20,476 bases of DNA from JBDTVS01 sp040007095 (lineage in GTDB: Bacteria; Acidobacteriota; Vicinamibacteria; Vicinamibacterales; CAVVIG01), in contig JBDTVS010000233.1 of NCBI GenBank assembly GCA_040007095.1, forward strand, positions 1-20,476. The letters run 5' to 3'. Shown one piece after another: positions 1 through 6,535 of this stretch. A program made the position numbers and the translations under genes. A model generated the notes under the pieces. That model saw only the letters and a program-made list of their open reading frames with translations. It ran no database searches and had not been told where the DNA came from. Positions within the stretch are counted from its first letter, which is position 1, and each line of letters starts with the position of its first letter.

Positions 1-22
1 AGGCGGGATGCCCCGCCCGGAA
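1..22 (-). repeat. Short GC-rich palindromic repeat, copy A
   Basis: Read on the minus strand, these bases match positions 5655-5676 of the plus strand at 21 of 22 positions (TTCCGGGCGGGGC, then A here and G there, then TCCCGCCT). The core GGCGGG/CCCGCC is self-complementary, so each copy could fold into a hairpin. Two near-identical copies in opposite orientation 5.6 kb apart, both outside intact genes, suggest a dispersed extragenic palindromic repeat. Only two copies are visible and the window cuts this one, so the unit length is unknown. Confidence 0.5.
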
Positions 23-25
23 GAC

Positions 26-49
26 GTCCTAAAGCGTCGGACGCAGGAC
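26..49. repeat. Compound hairpin, possible repeat family member
   Basis: GTCCT (26-30) pairs with AGGAC (45-49), and inside it GCGTC (34-38) pairs with GACGC (40-44), with an unpaired AAA on one side. It is followed by ACTAG. The layout GTCC...AAAGC...GGACACTA recalls the larger element at 14257-14325, which also has a GTCC-headed stem, an AAAGCC stretch and a GGACACTA end. The two may belong to one family of dispersed palindromes, but sequence identity is limited. Confidence 0.4.
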
Positions 50-81
50 ACTAGACACCATGTCGGGCGTCCTCGCCGCCG

Positions 82-225
82 GATCCTGACGTAGATGTCC
101 AGCCCGAGTGGCGACGCGATCTCATCCTGAAAGAACTGGCCCAGGCTGCGATGCTTTGGATCGACAGGGCGCAACAGCTCGCCCGCCCTCGTAAGACCCA
201 AGGCTGAGGCCAGGGTCGGTCGACG
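82..225 (-). pseudogene. Remnant of a class C beta-lactamase-type serine hydrolase
   Basis: Minus-strand translation from about 225 to 82 contains VDPKHRSLGQFFQDEIAS followed by PLGLDIYVRI. I recognise this as the conserved segment of EstB/LACTB-like serine hydrolases that follows the 'YHxxTxGW' region (typically 'DPxHRxxxxFFxxEIAxPLGLDxxIGL'). The frame has no start or catalytic SxxK segment here. Below 82 the similarity stops in this frame and a neighbouring frame carries a few plausible residues before a stop. Above 225 another frame seems to continue (EKAVDRPW), which implies at least two frameshifts. This is a decayed internal fragment, not a working gene. Assignment is from memory of the family. 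Confidence 0.55.
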
Positions 226-334
226 GCCTTCTCTGGACCCGAAACATGCGTTTCGACCGGTTGCCTGTTCGAACGGTTGGGGAAAGGTCGCCGAAAATTC
301 CGCACCGGTTCGCGCGATTTTCCGGGAGGCTCAC

Positions 335-739
335 GTGCTGCCGGCAGAAAGCCGGCGTGACTCCCCCGCGTCACAGATCCTGTTGTGGGCGGCCAACCAG
401 CCCGACCGCCTTCCCGCGGCTGTCCGCACACTGCTGACAAATCCGCACAACGATCTGCTGTTCAGCCCGGCCAGCCTCTGGGAAATCGCCATCAAGAACA
501 CGATGCGCCGCGACGACTTTCAAGTGGACCCTCGCGTTCTGCGCCGCGGTCTGCTCGAGAACGGCTACACGGAGCTCCCGATCACGAGTGAGCACGCGAT
601 CGGCACCGACCTCCTGCCAGCACTCCACAAGGACCCCTTCGATCGGCTGCTGCTGTCGCAGGCGCTGTGCGAGGGCGTCACACTGCTCACCAGCGACACG
701 CAGTTGGCCAAGTACCGCGGTCCCGTGCGCAAGGTGTAG
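335..739 (+). CDS. PIN-domain ribonuclease (VapC-like), 5' end altered
   Basis: The 134-residue product has a PIN-domain body like that of the VapC toxins, which cut RNA with a cluster of acidic residues holding Mg2+. Visible features are QILLWAANQPDRLP (the segment just after the first catalytic Asp in intact members), SPASLWEIAIK with its conserved Glu, KDPFDRLLLSQAL with its conserved Asp, and the final LLTSDTQLAKY. Intact relatives begin 'MxxLLDTxxLLW'; here the residues before QILLW read DSPAS, so the first catalytic Asp and the opening beta strand are missing. The GTG start has GGGAGG five bases upstream, so translation is possible. A perfect 6-bp hairpin (340-345 with 351-356) lies where homology is lost. 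No antitoxin gene is seen upstream. Probably an inactive derivative; the PIN assignment itself is fairly sure. Confidence 0.7.
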   Translation: MLPAESRRDSPASQILLWAANQPDRLPAAVRTLLTNPHNDLLFSPASLWEIAIKNTMRRDDFQVDPRVLRRGLLENGYTELPITSEHAIGTDLLPALHKDPFDRLLLSQALCEGVTLLTSDTQLAKYRGPVRKV

Positions 740-753
740 CCGGCTCTCGTCCC

Positions 754-828
754 ATGAGTGCCGTCGGTCAGTCCGAACGCGCTACGCAGAACCGCGTCCT
801 CGGCCTTTTCCGCGACGAGCTGCGACTC
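754..828 (+). pseudogene. hsdR: 5' remnant of a type I restriction HsdR subunit
   Basis: The ATG at 754, 14 bases after the PIN stop, opens a frame reading MSAVGQ followed by SERATQNRVLGLFRDELR. This closely matches the usual start of type I restriction endonuclease R subunits ('MxxVGQxERATQNRVxxLFxxxLGYxYLGxW'). After DELR the resemblance ends: the expected GYxYLGDW is absent and the frame runs on without similarity into the antisense of the DUF1501 gene. A full HsdR has about 1000 residues, so more than 95 per cent is missing. No hsdM or hsdS lies in the window. The assignment rests on about 24 residues, but the motif is distinctive. Confidence 0.65.
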
Positions 829-964
829 CGAGGGGCTGCAGAAGACACTCCGGGGTCTTGCCACAGCACACCTCTAGCGAGTCGTCGTGCCAACCAGCCC
901 CGGTCAGGGCGGATGCCCGTACCGTCCAAAACCAGGTGCACGTCGACAGGAAGGACGTGGTCGT
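829..964. other. Junction between restriction-gene remnant and DUF1501 operon
   Basis: No recognisable gene is present between the end of HsdR similarity and the DUF1501 stop codon. The breakpoint of the rearrangement that removed hsdR should lie here. I saw no inverted-repeat ends or target duplications of an insertion sequence. A GTG overlapping the DUF1501 stop opens a minus-strand frame beginning VNDHVLPVDVHLVLDGTG, which I could not assign. Confidence 0.4.
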
Positions 965-2299
965 TCACACGAACCCGAGATTCTGGGCGTCGAACCGGCC
1001 CAGATTCGGGAACACGGCCGGAAGGTCCGCATTTCCAACACCGTACCAGGATGCGAGCGTAGCGGCGTATTGATCGACCGCCAGAGTGGGAATCCAGCGA
1101 CCCCGCGCATTCGAGCCCGCGTCGGTATCATCAGGCCCATTCAGGGCGAGCGTGGGATAGGTGCCGTAGAAATCGCCGCCCTTCACGGCGCCGCCCATCA
1201 CGAAATGATGCGCTCCCCAGGCGTGATCCGTCCCTGTATTGCCGTTCGGCTGAAAGGTCCTCGCGAAATCACTCAACGTGAATGTCGTGACCGCCTGCGC
1301 CACGCCGAGCTCGTCGGTGGCGGTGTTGAACGCCGCCATCGCATTCGCCAGCTGCGTCAACAGCGACGCGTGCGCGGTCGCCTGCTGACTGTGGGTGTCG
1401 AATCCTCCGAGCGAACAGAAAAAGAGCTGGCGGGAAAGGCCGAGACCGGATCGATTGAGCTGGATGAGCTGCGCCACTTCCTTGAGTTGGTTGCCGAGCG
1501 TCGTATTCGGAAAGATCGTCTGTAGCGTGGGGAGCGTGCCGAGCGCCTGGCTGTTCGCGATCGCCATCGACGTCGTGTCGCTCACCTGTTGGATCAGTGC
1601 CTGGTCGCGATCGGTGGCCAGGATCGCCTGCAGCGCGGCGTACCGCGATGGGCCATACGTGCCGGTGAACCCGTTGAGTCGAAACGCCTGCCCGGGTGTC
1701 AGTGCAAGCGGACGGGCGACGCTGGCGGCCGTGAACGGCGTGAGTCCGGCCACGGTGACCATCATGGGGAACGTTGCGCCGGCATCGAGACGATCGGCGG
1801 TGCGGCCACCCCAGCCGGTCGCGCTCGGGCCTGTCGACACGCACGTCTGCCACTGTCCCTGCTGGTCCGAGTGCGAAAAGAGGTTCAACGGCGTCTGTGC
1901 GCCGCCGCCCTGGTACAGCGTGCGCGTCAGCGGCTCGACCAGCGGACCCACGTTACACACGACCGCGAGCCGCTGCTGGTCCCAGACGGGCTGCAACGCC
2001 GCCAGACTGGGATGCAAACCAAAGGTGCTGCCCGCGCTCGGCGGAGTGATGGGGATCAACGTGTCGAGCGCGATGTTGAGGCCCGTCGACGGGCCGCGCA
2101 CGGCATTGTAGCTGGCGTAGTCATCAACCGGGATGATCACGTTGTTGCTGTCATTCCCACCGAACAGGAAAATGCAGACGAGCGCCTGATAGCCTCCCGA
2201 CTGCGCCAGCGCGTTGATGAGCCCGAATCGCTGGAGGGCCAGCGCCGCCCCCGTCGCGCCACCGCTCTGCCGCAGGAACTCGCGTCTTGTGATCGGCAT
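965..2299 (-). CDS. DUF1501 family protein, Tat-exported
   Basis: The 444-residue protein starts MPITRREFLRQSGG, a twin-arginine signal (TRREFLR) followed by a hydrophobic stretch, so it should be exported folded. The body fits DUF1501, a family related to the alkaline phosphatase/sulfatase superfamily with no settled function: an early LVCIFLFGGNDSNNVIIP segment, then CSLGGFDTHSQQ, and later TFTLSDFARTFQPNGNTGTDHAWGAHHFVMGGAV, the family's characteristic 'SEFGRTxxxNGxxGTDHGxxxxxxxxGG' region. The ATG at 2299 is preferred over a TTG two codons upstream because AGGTGGAG lies about ten bases ahead of it. It begins three bases past the DUF1800 stop (2302-2304), so the two are translationally coupled, the normal arrangement for this pair in Acidobacteriota and Planctomycetes. 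Confidence 0.93.
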   Translation of the reverse strand: MPITRREFLRQSGGATGAALALQRFGLINALAQSGGYQALVCIFLFGGNDSNNVIIPVDDYASYNAVRGPSTGLNIALDTLIPITPPSAGSTFGLHPSLAALQPVWDQQRLAVVCNVGPLVEPLTRTLYQGGGAQTPLNLFSHSDQQGQWQTCVSTGPSATGWGGRTADRLDAGATFPMMVTVAGLTPFTAASVARPLALTPGQAFRLNGFTGTYGPSRYAALQAILATDRDQALIQQVSDTTSMAIANSQALGTLPTLQTIFPNTTLGNQLKEVAQLIQLNRSGLGLSRQLFFCSLGGFDTHSQQATAHASLLTQLANAMAAFNTATDELGVAQAVTTFTLSDFARTFQPNGNTGTDHAWGAHHFVMGGAVKGGDFYGTYPTLALNGPDDTDAGSNARGRWIPTLAVDQYAATLASWYGVGNADLPAVFPNLGRFDAQNLGFV

Positions 2300-2301
2300 G
2301 G

Positions 2302-3954
2302 TCAACGCTCCACCTGGTACGCGGATGAACTGCCGACCAGGTACGCGGCGGTCTTCGCCCGCATGGTTGGATTGCTCGCGGGGATCGCGGTGATCGCGCC
2401 AAGGATGGCATCGTGCATCGCCGGCGTCAGCGATTGGTGCAGGAGCAGACCATTCAACTCGTCAATCAGCAGTTCCGGGTTGTTGGCCATCCCCACCAGG
2501 GACGATAAGTCGATCGTCGTCCCCGTCGGGCGGTCCGGCGGATTCGCTGGGATGCTGCCGAATACCAGCGTGTTGACGAAATTGATCCGCGCCAGGGCCG
2601 TCGCGGAGTCGTAGAGCTTGAACTCTGGTCCAGCCAGACCGTTTCCGCCCACGATCCGATAGCCGGGCGGATAGAAGTTGAAGACGGATGCCGCGCGAAA
2701 GAGATCTTGCTCCATGGTCGCCGAATACGACGCCAGCACGCCGTCACTGGTTGCGTGAAAGGCGCGCAGCAGCCGCGTGATGAACAACACCGGCTCGACC
2801 AGATGACCGTAAGTGGGTTCGGCGTGGAGATCGCCGCGCGCTTCCGGATCGGTCAGAATCGCGCGGATCACGGCCGCCAAATCGCCGCGCGTACCACTGC
2901 CGTTGTCCGCGAACACGGCCGCGACGCGCGCCACATACTCCCCGCTCGGGTTGCTCGTAATCAGGTGCTGAATCAGCTGCTTCCCGATGAACGGTCCGAC
3001 GTTCGGATGGTTGAAGATGTTCTCGAGCGCCGCGTCGAGATCCGCGGCCGCTGACAGCCCCGCCGGCACGATCTCGCCGCCGAGCAGTTGCTTCTCACCG
3101 CGGTCGTGATCGACTTCGACGCCGCGAGTCACCCGCTGGACCATGGGATCGTGATAGTTGGGAATGCCCGAGCCGAAGGCCGGCGCGAGAATCCAGCCCG
3201 TGAACACCCGTGCAAACGACTCAACCGTCGCCTGGTCGTAGGCCGGAATGGGCGCACCGGTCGACAACCGCGGGCTCCCGTCCTGATTGAGCAGCGTGAG
3301 ACCGATCGTGAAGAGCTGCAGCACCTCACGCGCGTAGTTTTCGTTGGGCTTGGCGCCAGTCGTCGGGTTGAGCTGCTTGTTGCTCAGCACGTTGAGATAG
3401 CTGCCCATCGCCGGATTCAACGTCACGTCCGAGAGGAGGTGGCGGAAGTTTCCCAACGCGTCCTTGTAGAGCAGCTGTTGGTACGGTCCCATCCAGTTCG
3501 AGAGCGTGACCTTGGAATTGAGCGCCGACACGACGAAGATCTGGCCGAGCGCGAAGGCGACGCGCTGCCGCAACTGATCGCTGCCCGAGAGCGCATTGGT
3601 GAAAAAGTGGGTCTGCAGCGGATACATCGTGTAGTTGTCGCGTTGGCACGTGCCGGTGCACGTGTCGGGGCGCGTGGAAGGCATCGGGGGCAGGTCCGGA
3701 TAGGGCGTCAGGGGAGAGGAGAGCTGTTCGGAAAGGAAGGCGTCTTCGCCTACGGTCCGCACATGATCGACCAGTTCGGGCGTGGGTCCGAACGTCGCCT
3801 GATCGAGCAATCGGACGATGTCAGGGGGGTAACGCGTGCTGCTCGACGAGGCGATCGCGAGGCCGCCCTGGGCCCGCGGGCCCAGGGACGACGTCACGAT
3901 CAGCACGGTGACAAAGAAGCACGAGACTCTGACGGCGACGCCGCGTGTGCTCAT
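2302..3954 (-). CDS. DUF1800 family exported protein
   Basis: The 550-residue product has a signal peptide (residues about 8-25, VRVSCFFVTVLIVTSSLG). DUF1800 hallmarks follow in order: DIVRLLDQATFGPTPELV near the N-terminus, RVAFALGQIFVVS, then MGSYLNVLSNKQ with KPNENYAREVLQLFTIGL, SFARVFTGW, the FNHPNVGPFIGKQLIQHL segment, and SVFNFYPPGYRIVGGNG near the C-terminus. The function of the family is unknown; it is almost always encoded beside DUF1501. The ATG at 3954 is chosen because AGGAAG stands seven bases upstream and a signal peptide follows. An ATG at 3987 overlapping the stop of the previous gene (ATGA) would add 11 residues but lacks a ribosome binding site. The frame stays open much further upstream, but that part is antisense-like and overlaps the preceding gene. 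Confidence 0.93.
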   Translation of the reverse strand: MSTRGVAVRVSCFFVTVLIVTSSLGPRAQGGLAIASSSSTRYPPDIVRLLDQATFGPTPELVDHVRTVGEDAFLSEQLSSPLTPYPDLPPMPSTRPDTCTGTCQRDNYTMYPLQTHFFTNALSGSDQLRQRVAFALGQIFVVSALNSKVTLSNWMGPYQQLLYKDALGNFRHLLSDVTLNPAMGSYLNVLSNKQLNPTTGAKPNENYAREVLQLFTIGLTLLNQDGSPRLSTGAPIPAYDQATVESFARVFTGWILAPAFGSGIPNYHDPMVQRVTRGVEVDHDRGEKQLLGGEIVPAGLSAAADLDAALENIFNHPNVGPFIGKQLIQHLITSNPSGEYVARVAAVFADNGSGTRGDLAAVIRAILTDPEARGDLHAEPTYGHLVEPVLFITRLLRAFHATSDGVLASYSATMEQDLFRAASVFNFYPPGYRIVGGNGLAGPEFKLYDSATALARINFVNTLVFGSIPANPPDRPTGTTIDLSSLVGMANNPELLIDELNGLLLHQSLTPAMHDAILGAITAIPASNPTMRAKTAAYLVGSSSAYQVER

Positions 3955-3983
3955 GGTCGCTTCCTGATCGCTGTTGCACCGCT

Positions 3984-4625
3984 TCATCGGTTGAGCGGAA
4001 GCGACGGAAGGAGATCCTGTCGCTCCGGCGGGAGGTGCTGATCGACCGCATTCATCATGAAGCCCACTCTGAAATAGTCGCCCATGATCATCATCAGTTG
4101 CACGGTCTGCTGCCGGCCGAAGTGTCCGACCATTTTCTGCCACAACTCGCTGCTGACTTTGTGCTCGCGATACAGCGTGCGCCCGAAGGTGATGAGCGTC
4201 GCGTCCTTGTCGGTGAGTCCCGCCACGGGCCTGTTGTGCTTGACGACGTCGATGACCGACTGTTCGAGTCCTTGCCTCAAGGCCGCGGGCTCGTGGGAGG
4301 ACCACTCGTAATGCTGGTCGATCTCTCTCGCCATGATCAGCACCGCAAACTGGAAGTAGCGCGGGCCGACCGGGCTGTTCACGCCCGTGGGGGTACCGAG
4401 GCTGCGTTCCCGGGGGCTGTAACCCGTGAGGTGGGTGGGTCCAGGGCCCGGCTTGGCCGCCGGCCGCTGGGCCAGGAGCTTCTGCCCTTCCTCGTCCAGA
4501 TCTTCCTTCGAGACCGGCGGCAGCCGCGATAGCGTCACCGGGTTGAGGTCCGGCGGCAGGGCGGTTTGCGTCTGCGCGAGCACAGGCAGCGACACCAGCA
4601 TTAATACGGATAGCCGAACATTCAT
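3984..4625 (-). CDS. Exported carboxymuconolactone decarboxylase-like protein
   Basis: The 213-residue protein begins MNVRLSVLMLVSLPVLAQ, a signal peptide, and its ATG has GGAGGGAGGG about eight bases upstream. The mature part resembles the carboxymuconolactone decarboxylase/AhpD fold: HYEWSSHEPAALRQGLEQSVIDVV matches the 'xEWxxHxxxAxxxGxxxxxI' helix, followed by ITFGRTLYREHKVSSELWQKM and the closing helix QLMMIMGDYFRVGFMMNAVDQ. There is no CxxC pair, so the thiol peroxidase activity of AhpD is not expected; enzyme function is unknown. The stop lies 29 bases before the DUF1800 start, so the three genes probably share a transcript. Exported members near DUF1800/DUF1501 could act on an oxidised substrate in the periplasm, but that is a guess. 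Confidence 0.85.
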   Translation of the reverse strand: MNVRLSVLMLVSLPVLAQTQTALPPDLNPVTLSRLPPVSKEDLDEEGQKLLAQRPAAKPGPGPTHLTGYSPRERSLGTPTGVNSPVGPRYFQFAVLIMAREIDQHYEWSSHEPAALRQGLEQSVIDVVKHNRPVAGLTDKDATLITFGRTLYREHKVSSELWQKMVGHFGRQQTVQLMMIMGDYFRVGFMMNAVDQHLPPERQDLLPSLPLNR

Positions 4626-4671
4626 CGAAGTCACCCTCCCTCCGCCGTTTGTATTCGTGCCGTGGCCGAAC

Positions 4672-4687
4672 ACCCGCGTGAGCGGGT
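4672..4687. other. Intergenic hairpin
   Basis: ACCCGC (4672-4677) and GCGGGT (4682-4687) form a perfect 6-bp stem with a GTGA loop between the PDLSGLW gene and the carboxymuconolactone-like gene. There is no T-run on either side, so it is not a convincing intrinsic terminator. It might attenuate or process a shared minus-strand transcript. Confidence 0.3.
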
Positions 4688-4722
4688 CCGGCTGGCAGAT
4701 CTGGTGAGCCCGCCCCGAGCGA

Positions 4723-5568
4723 TTACTTTCCGCGAGAGCGCTGCAACCGCTCGTAATCCTGCTCGCCCTCGAGGCAGAACTCGTCGACCAGCTCCGTGTC
4801 GGGCTCGATGCTCTGCGTCAGGTTGACGGTGAACGGCCGCGTGTAGGTCTTGGGGTCGTCGATGGTCAGCTCGATCTCGAGGGTGCCGAAGTTCGGACGG
4901 CGGAACTTCTCGGTCATCTTCCCGGCGTCGCTCATCGAGCTGCCCCACGTGTCGATCCACAGCTTGTCGCGGAAACCGCGGCTCTCGACAACGAGCGTGT
5001 CGCCTTCCCAGTGCCCGACGGAGTAGCCGTTCCACGACGGCGTCGGATCCTCGGGGAAGGGCCGGCCGTCGATGAAGATCTGCCGGTACATCGCGTTCAC
5101 TTCGTACAGCAGCACCAGGAGCTTCGGGTTGTGTACCGCTTTGGTCAGGTGCGGAAGCGTCCACGACCGCGGCGGGTTGTCCGGAAGACACCGCACGTGC
5201 GGATCGTCGATGCTCAGAACGGCGTGGCGTTCCTCCATGAGCTTGGCGGCCCAGGGCTGATAGGGCAACGTCCCGCCCGGCAGATTGCGGCCGAGATTGC
5301 CGGCAAGCAGCGAGCCGCCGATTTCACTGCCGCAGGGGATGAAGTCGCCGGTGCCGTTCTGGCACTGCCTGGCCTGGGCGGCGTGCCAGAGGCCCGAGAG
5401 ATCGGGATGACCGTCCGGCGTGCGCGGCGTCGGCGCCTCGAAATTCGGTTTGCCATCCGGCTTTCTCGGGATGCCTTCCGTTGGGTGCCTCAGCCACTGC
5501 CCGAACCCACTGGCGGGCACACCAATCAGCGCAACAAACACACAGGCGATCACACCAGCACGCCGCAT
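4723..5568 (-). CDS. 'PDLSGLW'-type secreted protein of unknown function
   Basis: The 281-residue protein starts MRRAGVIACVFVALIGVPASG, a signal peptide, from an ATG with GGAGG six bases upstream. The mature chain opens with RTPDGHPDLSGLWHAAQ, continues with DDPHVRCLPDNPPR and HNPKLLVLLYEVNAMYRQIFIDG, then has the highly conserved SWNGYSVGHWEGDTLVVES, followed by KFRRPNFGTLEIELTIDDP and YTRPFTVNL. This set defines a large paralogous family in Acidobacteriota, mostly annotated as hypothetical; a lipid- or ligand-binding beta fold has been my impression, but no activity is established to my knowledge. It is read in the same direction as the next three genes after a 97-base gap, so it may share their promoter or have been placed beside them independently. 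Confidence 0.85.
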   Translation of the reverse strand: MRRAGVIACVFVALIGVPASGFGQWLRHPTEGIPRKPDGKPNFEAPTPRTPDGHPDLSGLWHAAQARQCQNGTGDFIPCGSEIGGSLLAGNLGRNLPGGTLPYQPWAAKLMEERHAVLSIDDPHVRCLPDNPPRSWTLPHLTKAVHNPKLLVLLYEVNAMYRQIFIDGRPFPEDPTPSWNGYSVGHWEGDTLVVESRGFRDKLWIDTWGSSMSDAGKMTEKFRRPNFGTLEIELTIDDPKTYTRPFTVNLTQSIEPDTELVDEFCLEGEQDYERLQRSRGK

Positions 5569-5889
5569 ACTGCCTCCGTAGGCCCGCTCGCGCGAGCCGC
5601 AATAGCGCATACTACCGCACACTAGTCCGCTGGAAGCGTGATGCGTCACATTATTTCCGGGCGGGGCGTCCCGCCTCGCCGCGTTGCGACTCCCTCAAAT
5701 ATGTCCAGTGAACCTGAGGCTGCGGCCCAAGCCGTTGGCGGAGCTCAAACCGCTGGCGAGGATTGTGTCGCACGCCTTCGACATGGGAGACTTGGCGCCG
5801 ACCGAGACCAGGACCGTGAGCAACCGGCCGGTGTTCTTCTGGACGATTCCCGTTCCCGGGCCCTCGCCGACGAGGTCGCCCGCTGCCCG
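5569..5889. other. Intergenic region with repeat and unresolved open frames
   Basis: This stretch must contain the promoter of the leftward operon (GGAGG of the 4723-5568 gene is at its left edge) and the dispersed repeat at 5655-5676. From about 5695 to 5889 both strands stay open: minus-strand text includes TGRLLTVLVSVGAKSPMSKA and plus-strand text includes RIVSHAFDMGDLAPTETRTV. Neither has a convincing start, ribosome binding site or family resemblance I can name, so I list no gene. It may be the residue of a decayed one. Confidence 0.45.
5655..5676 (+). repeat. Short GC-rich palindromic repeat, copy B
   Basis: This is the second copy of the 22-base repeat found inverted at positions 1-22, with one mismatch. 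The core GGCGGGGCGTCCCGCC is nearly self-complementary. It lies upstream of the leftward PDLSGLW gene and away from any recognised coding sequence, as expected for an extragenic palindrome. Confidence 0.5.
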
Positions 5890-6327
5890 ATGAACCGTCA
5901 CCAGACGTGGCCGGCGGCGCTGCTGACGGCGAGTGCGTTGTGCCTGGGCGCCACATCGAGCTGCAGTGCGGCGCGCCGGCACGCAGCGATTCGCCCTGGC
6001 ATCGAGATGTGTCCGACGGGAGCGGCGGACGCGCTGCTGTCGGTGCCGGCGCTGCAGTGTTGGTTCGCCGCGCGCCATGGCTGGTGGCGCACGCTGTCGC
6101 ACGAATCGCACTTCGACGTGCTGGTGGTCCACGTCGAGGCGCTCGACCTCCGTGATGCGGGGGACATTGCCCAGCGGTTCGTGGCCAGCGAAGGCACGAC
6201 ATTTTCCGAAATCCTGATCTACGCTCAGGCGCAGTCGCGCGCCGACCCGCACGAATCCGCCGCGTGCGCTGGACCCGAGAAAAAGGGAACGAGACGCTCG
6301 ACTTCGCGACCCCAATCGAAGATTTGA
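5890..6327 (+). CDS. Small exported protein of unknown function, probably frameshifted
   Basis: The 145-residue frame begins MNRHQTWPAALLTASALCLG, a signal peptide; a Cys in GATSSCSA could be a lipid attachment site but the lipobox is non-canonical. The mature part has ALQCWFAARHGWWRTLSHES and FDVLVVHVEALDLRDAGDIA, then FSEILIYAQAQSR. After residue ~117 the frame turns into low-quality text (HESAACAGPEKKGTRRSTSR). From 6243 the third frame instead reads IRRVRWTREKGNETLDF and stops at 6338, which looks like the natural C-terminal strand pair of such a protein. A one-base deletion (or two-base insertion) near 6236-6250, or a sequencing error, would explain this. No strong Shine-Dalgarno is seen. 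I know no named family. Long open frames on the opposite strand across it are arginine-rich and look like shadows. Confidence 0.55.
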   Translation: MNRHQTWPAALLTASALCLGATSSCSAARRHAAIRPGIEMCPTGAADALLSVPALQCWFAARHGWWRTLSHESHFDVLVVHVEALDLRDAGDIAQRFVASEGTTFSEILIYAQAQSRADPHESAACAGPEKKGTRRSTSRPQSKI

Positions 6328-6535
6328 TTCCCAGGTAGTCGCGACAGTCAGTTCGACCTTTTTCGACAAAAACGTCGATGACGTCGTCCGGTCGTCGACG
6401 CGGAGCCGGGACCCATTCGTCAACCCCTTGAGCGGCGTCATGTAGAAGCATTACGATTTCTGTCCGACCTTGTACTTTTTTCTTTGCGCCGGTTCGCTCG
6501 CCGCGGGCGACAGCGCAGCTTCGGAGTTGGCCACC

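Larger units (their letters stand above)
1..334. other. Left-edge region without an intact gene
   Basis: This stretch holds the two palindromic repeats and the serine-hydrolase remnant listed separately. The rest (about 226-334) has short open frames on both strands but none with recognisable protein features. No VapB-type antitoxin frame could be found in front of the PIN gene, which is where one would usually sit. Confidence 0.6.

Noticed and set aside
246..437. A 63-codon frame considered as an antitoxin for the PIN gene
   Set aside because: It overlaps the PIN gene in another frame and has no AbrB, RHH or Phd-like features, so it is not a credible VapB.
768..968. Minus-strand frame starting with a GTG overlapping the DUF1501 stop
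   Set aside because: The first residues (VNDHVLPVDVHLVLDGTG) look protein-like but the rest is a shadow of the hsdR remnant and I could not match it to any family.
3088..4041. A 317-codon plus-strand frame opposite DUF1800
   Set aside because: It is antisense to conserved DUF1800 motifs and its translation is arginine-rich without recognisable domains.
3955..4305. N-terminal extension of the DUF1800 frame by 117 codons
   Set aside because: The extension overlaps the carboxymuconolactone-like gene and lacks family similarity; the ATG at 3954 has a ribosome binding site and begins a signal peptide.
5695..6441. A 248-codon minus-strand frame opposite the small exported protein
   Set aside because: Most of it is shadow-like; only the last ~50 residues look protein-like, and the plus-strand frame has the signal peptide and ordered strands. 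The end part is kept as an unresolved finding.
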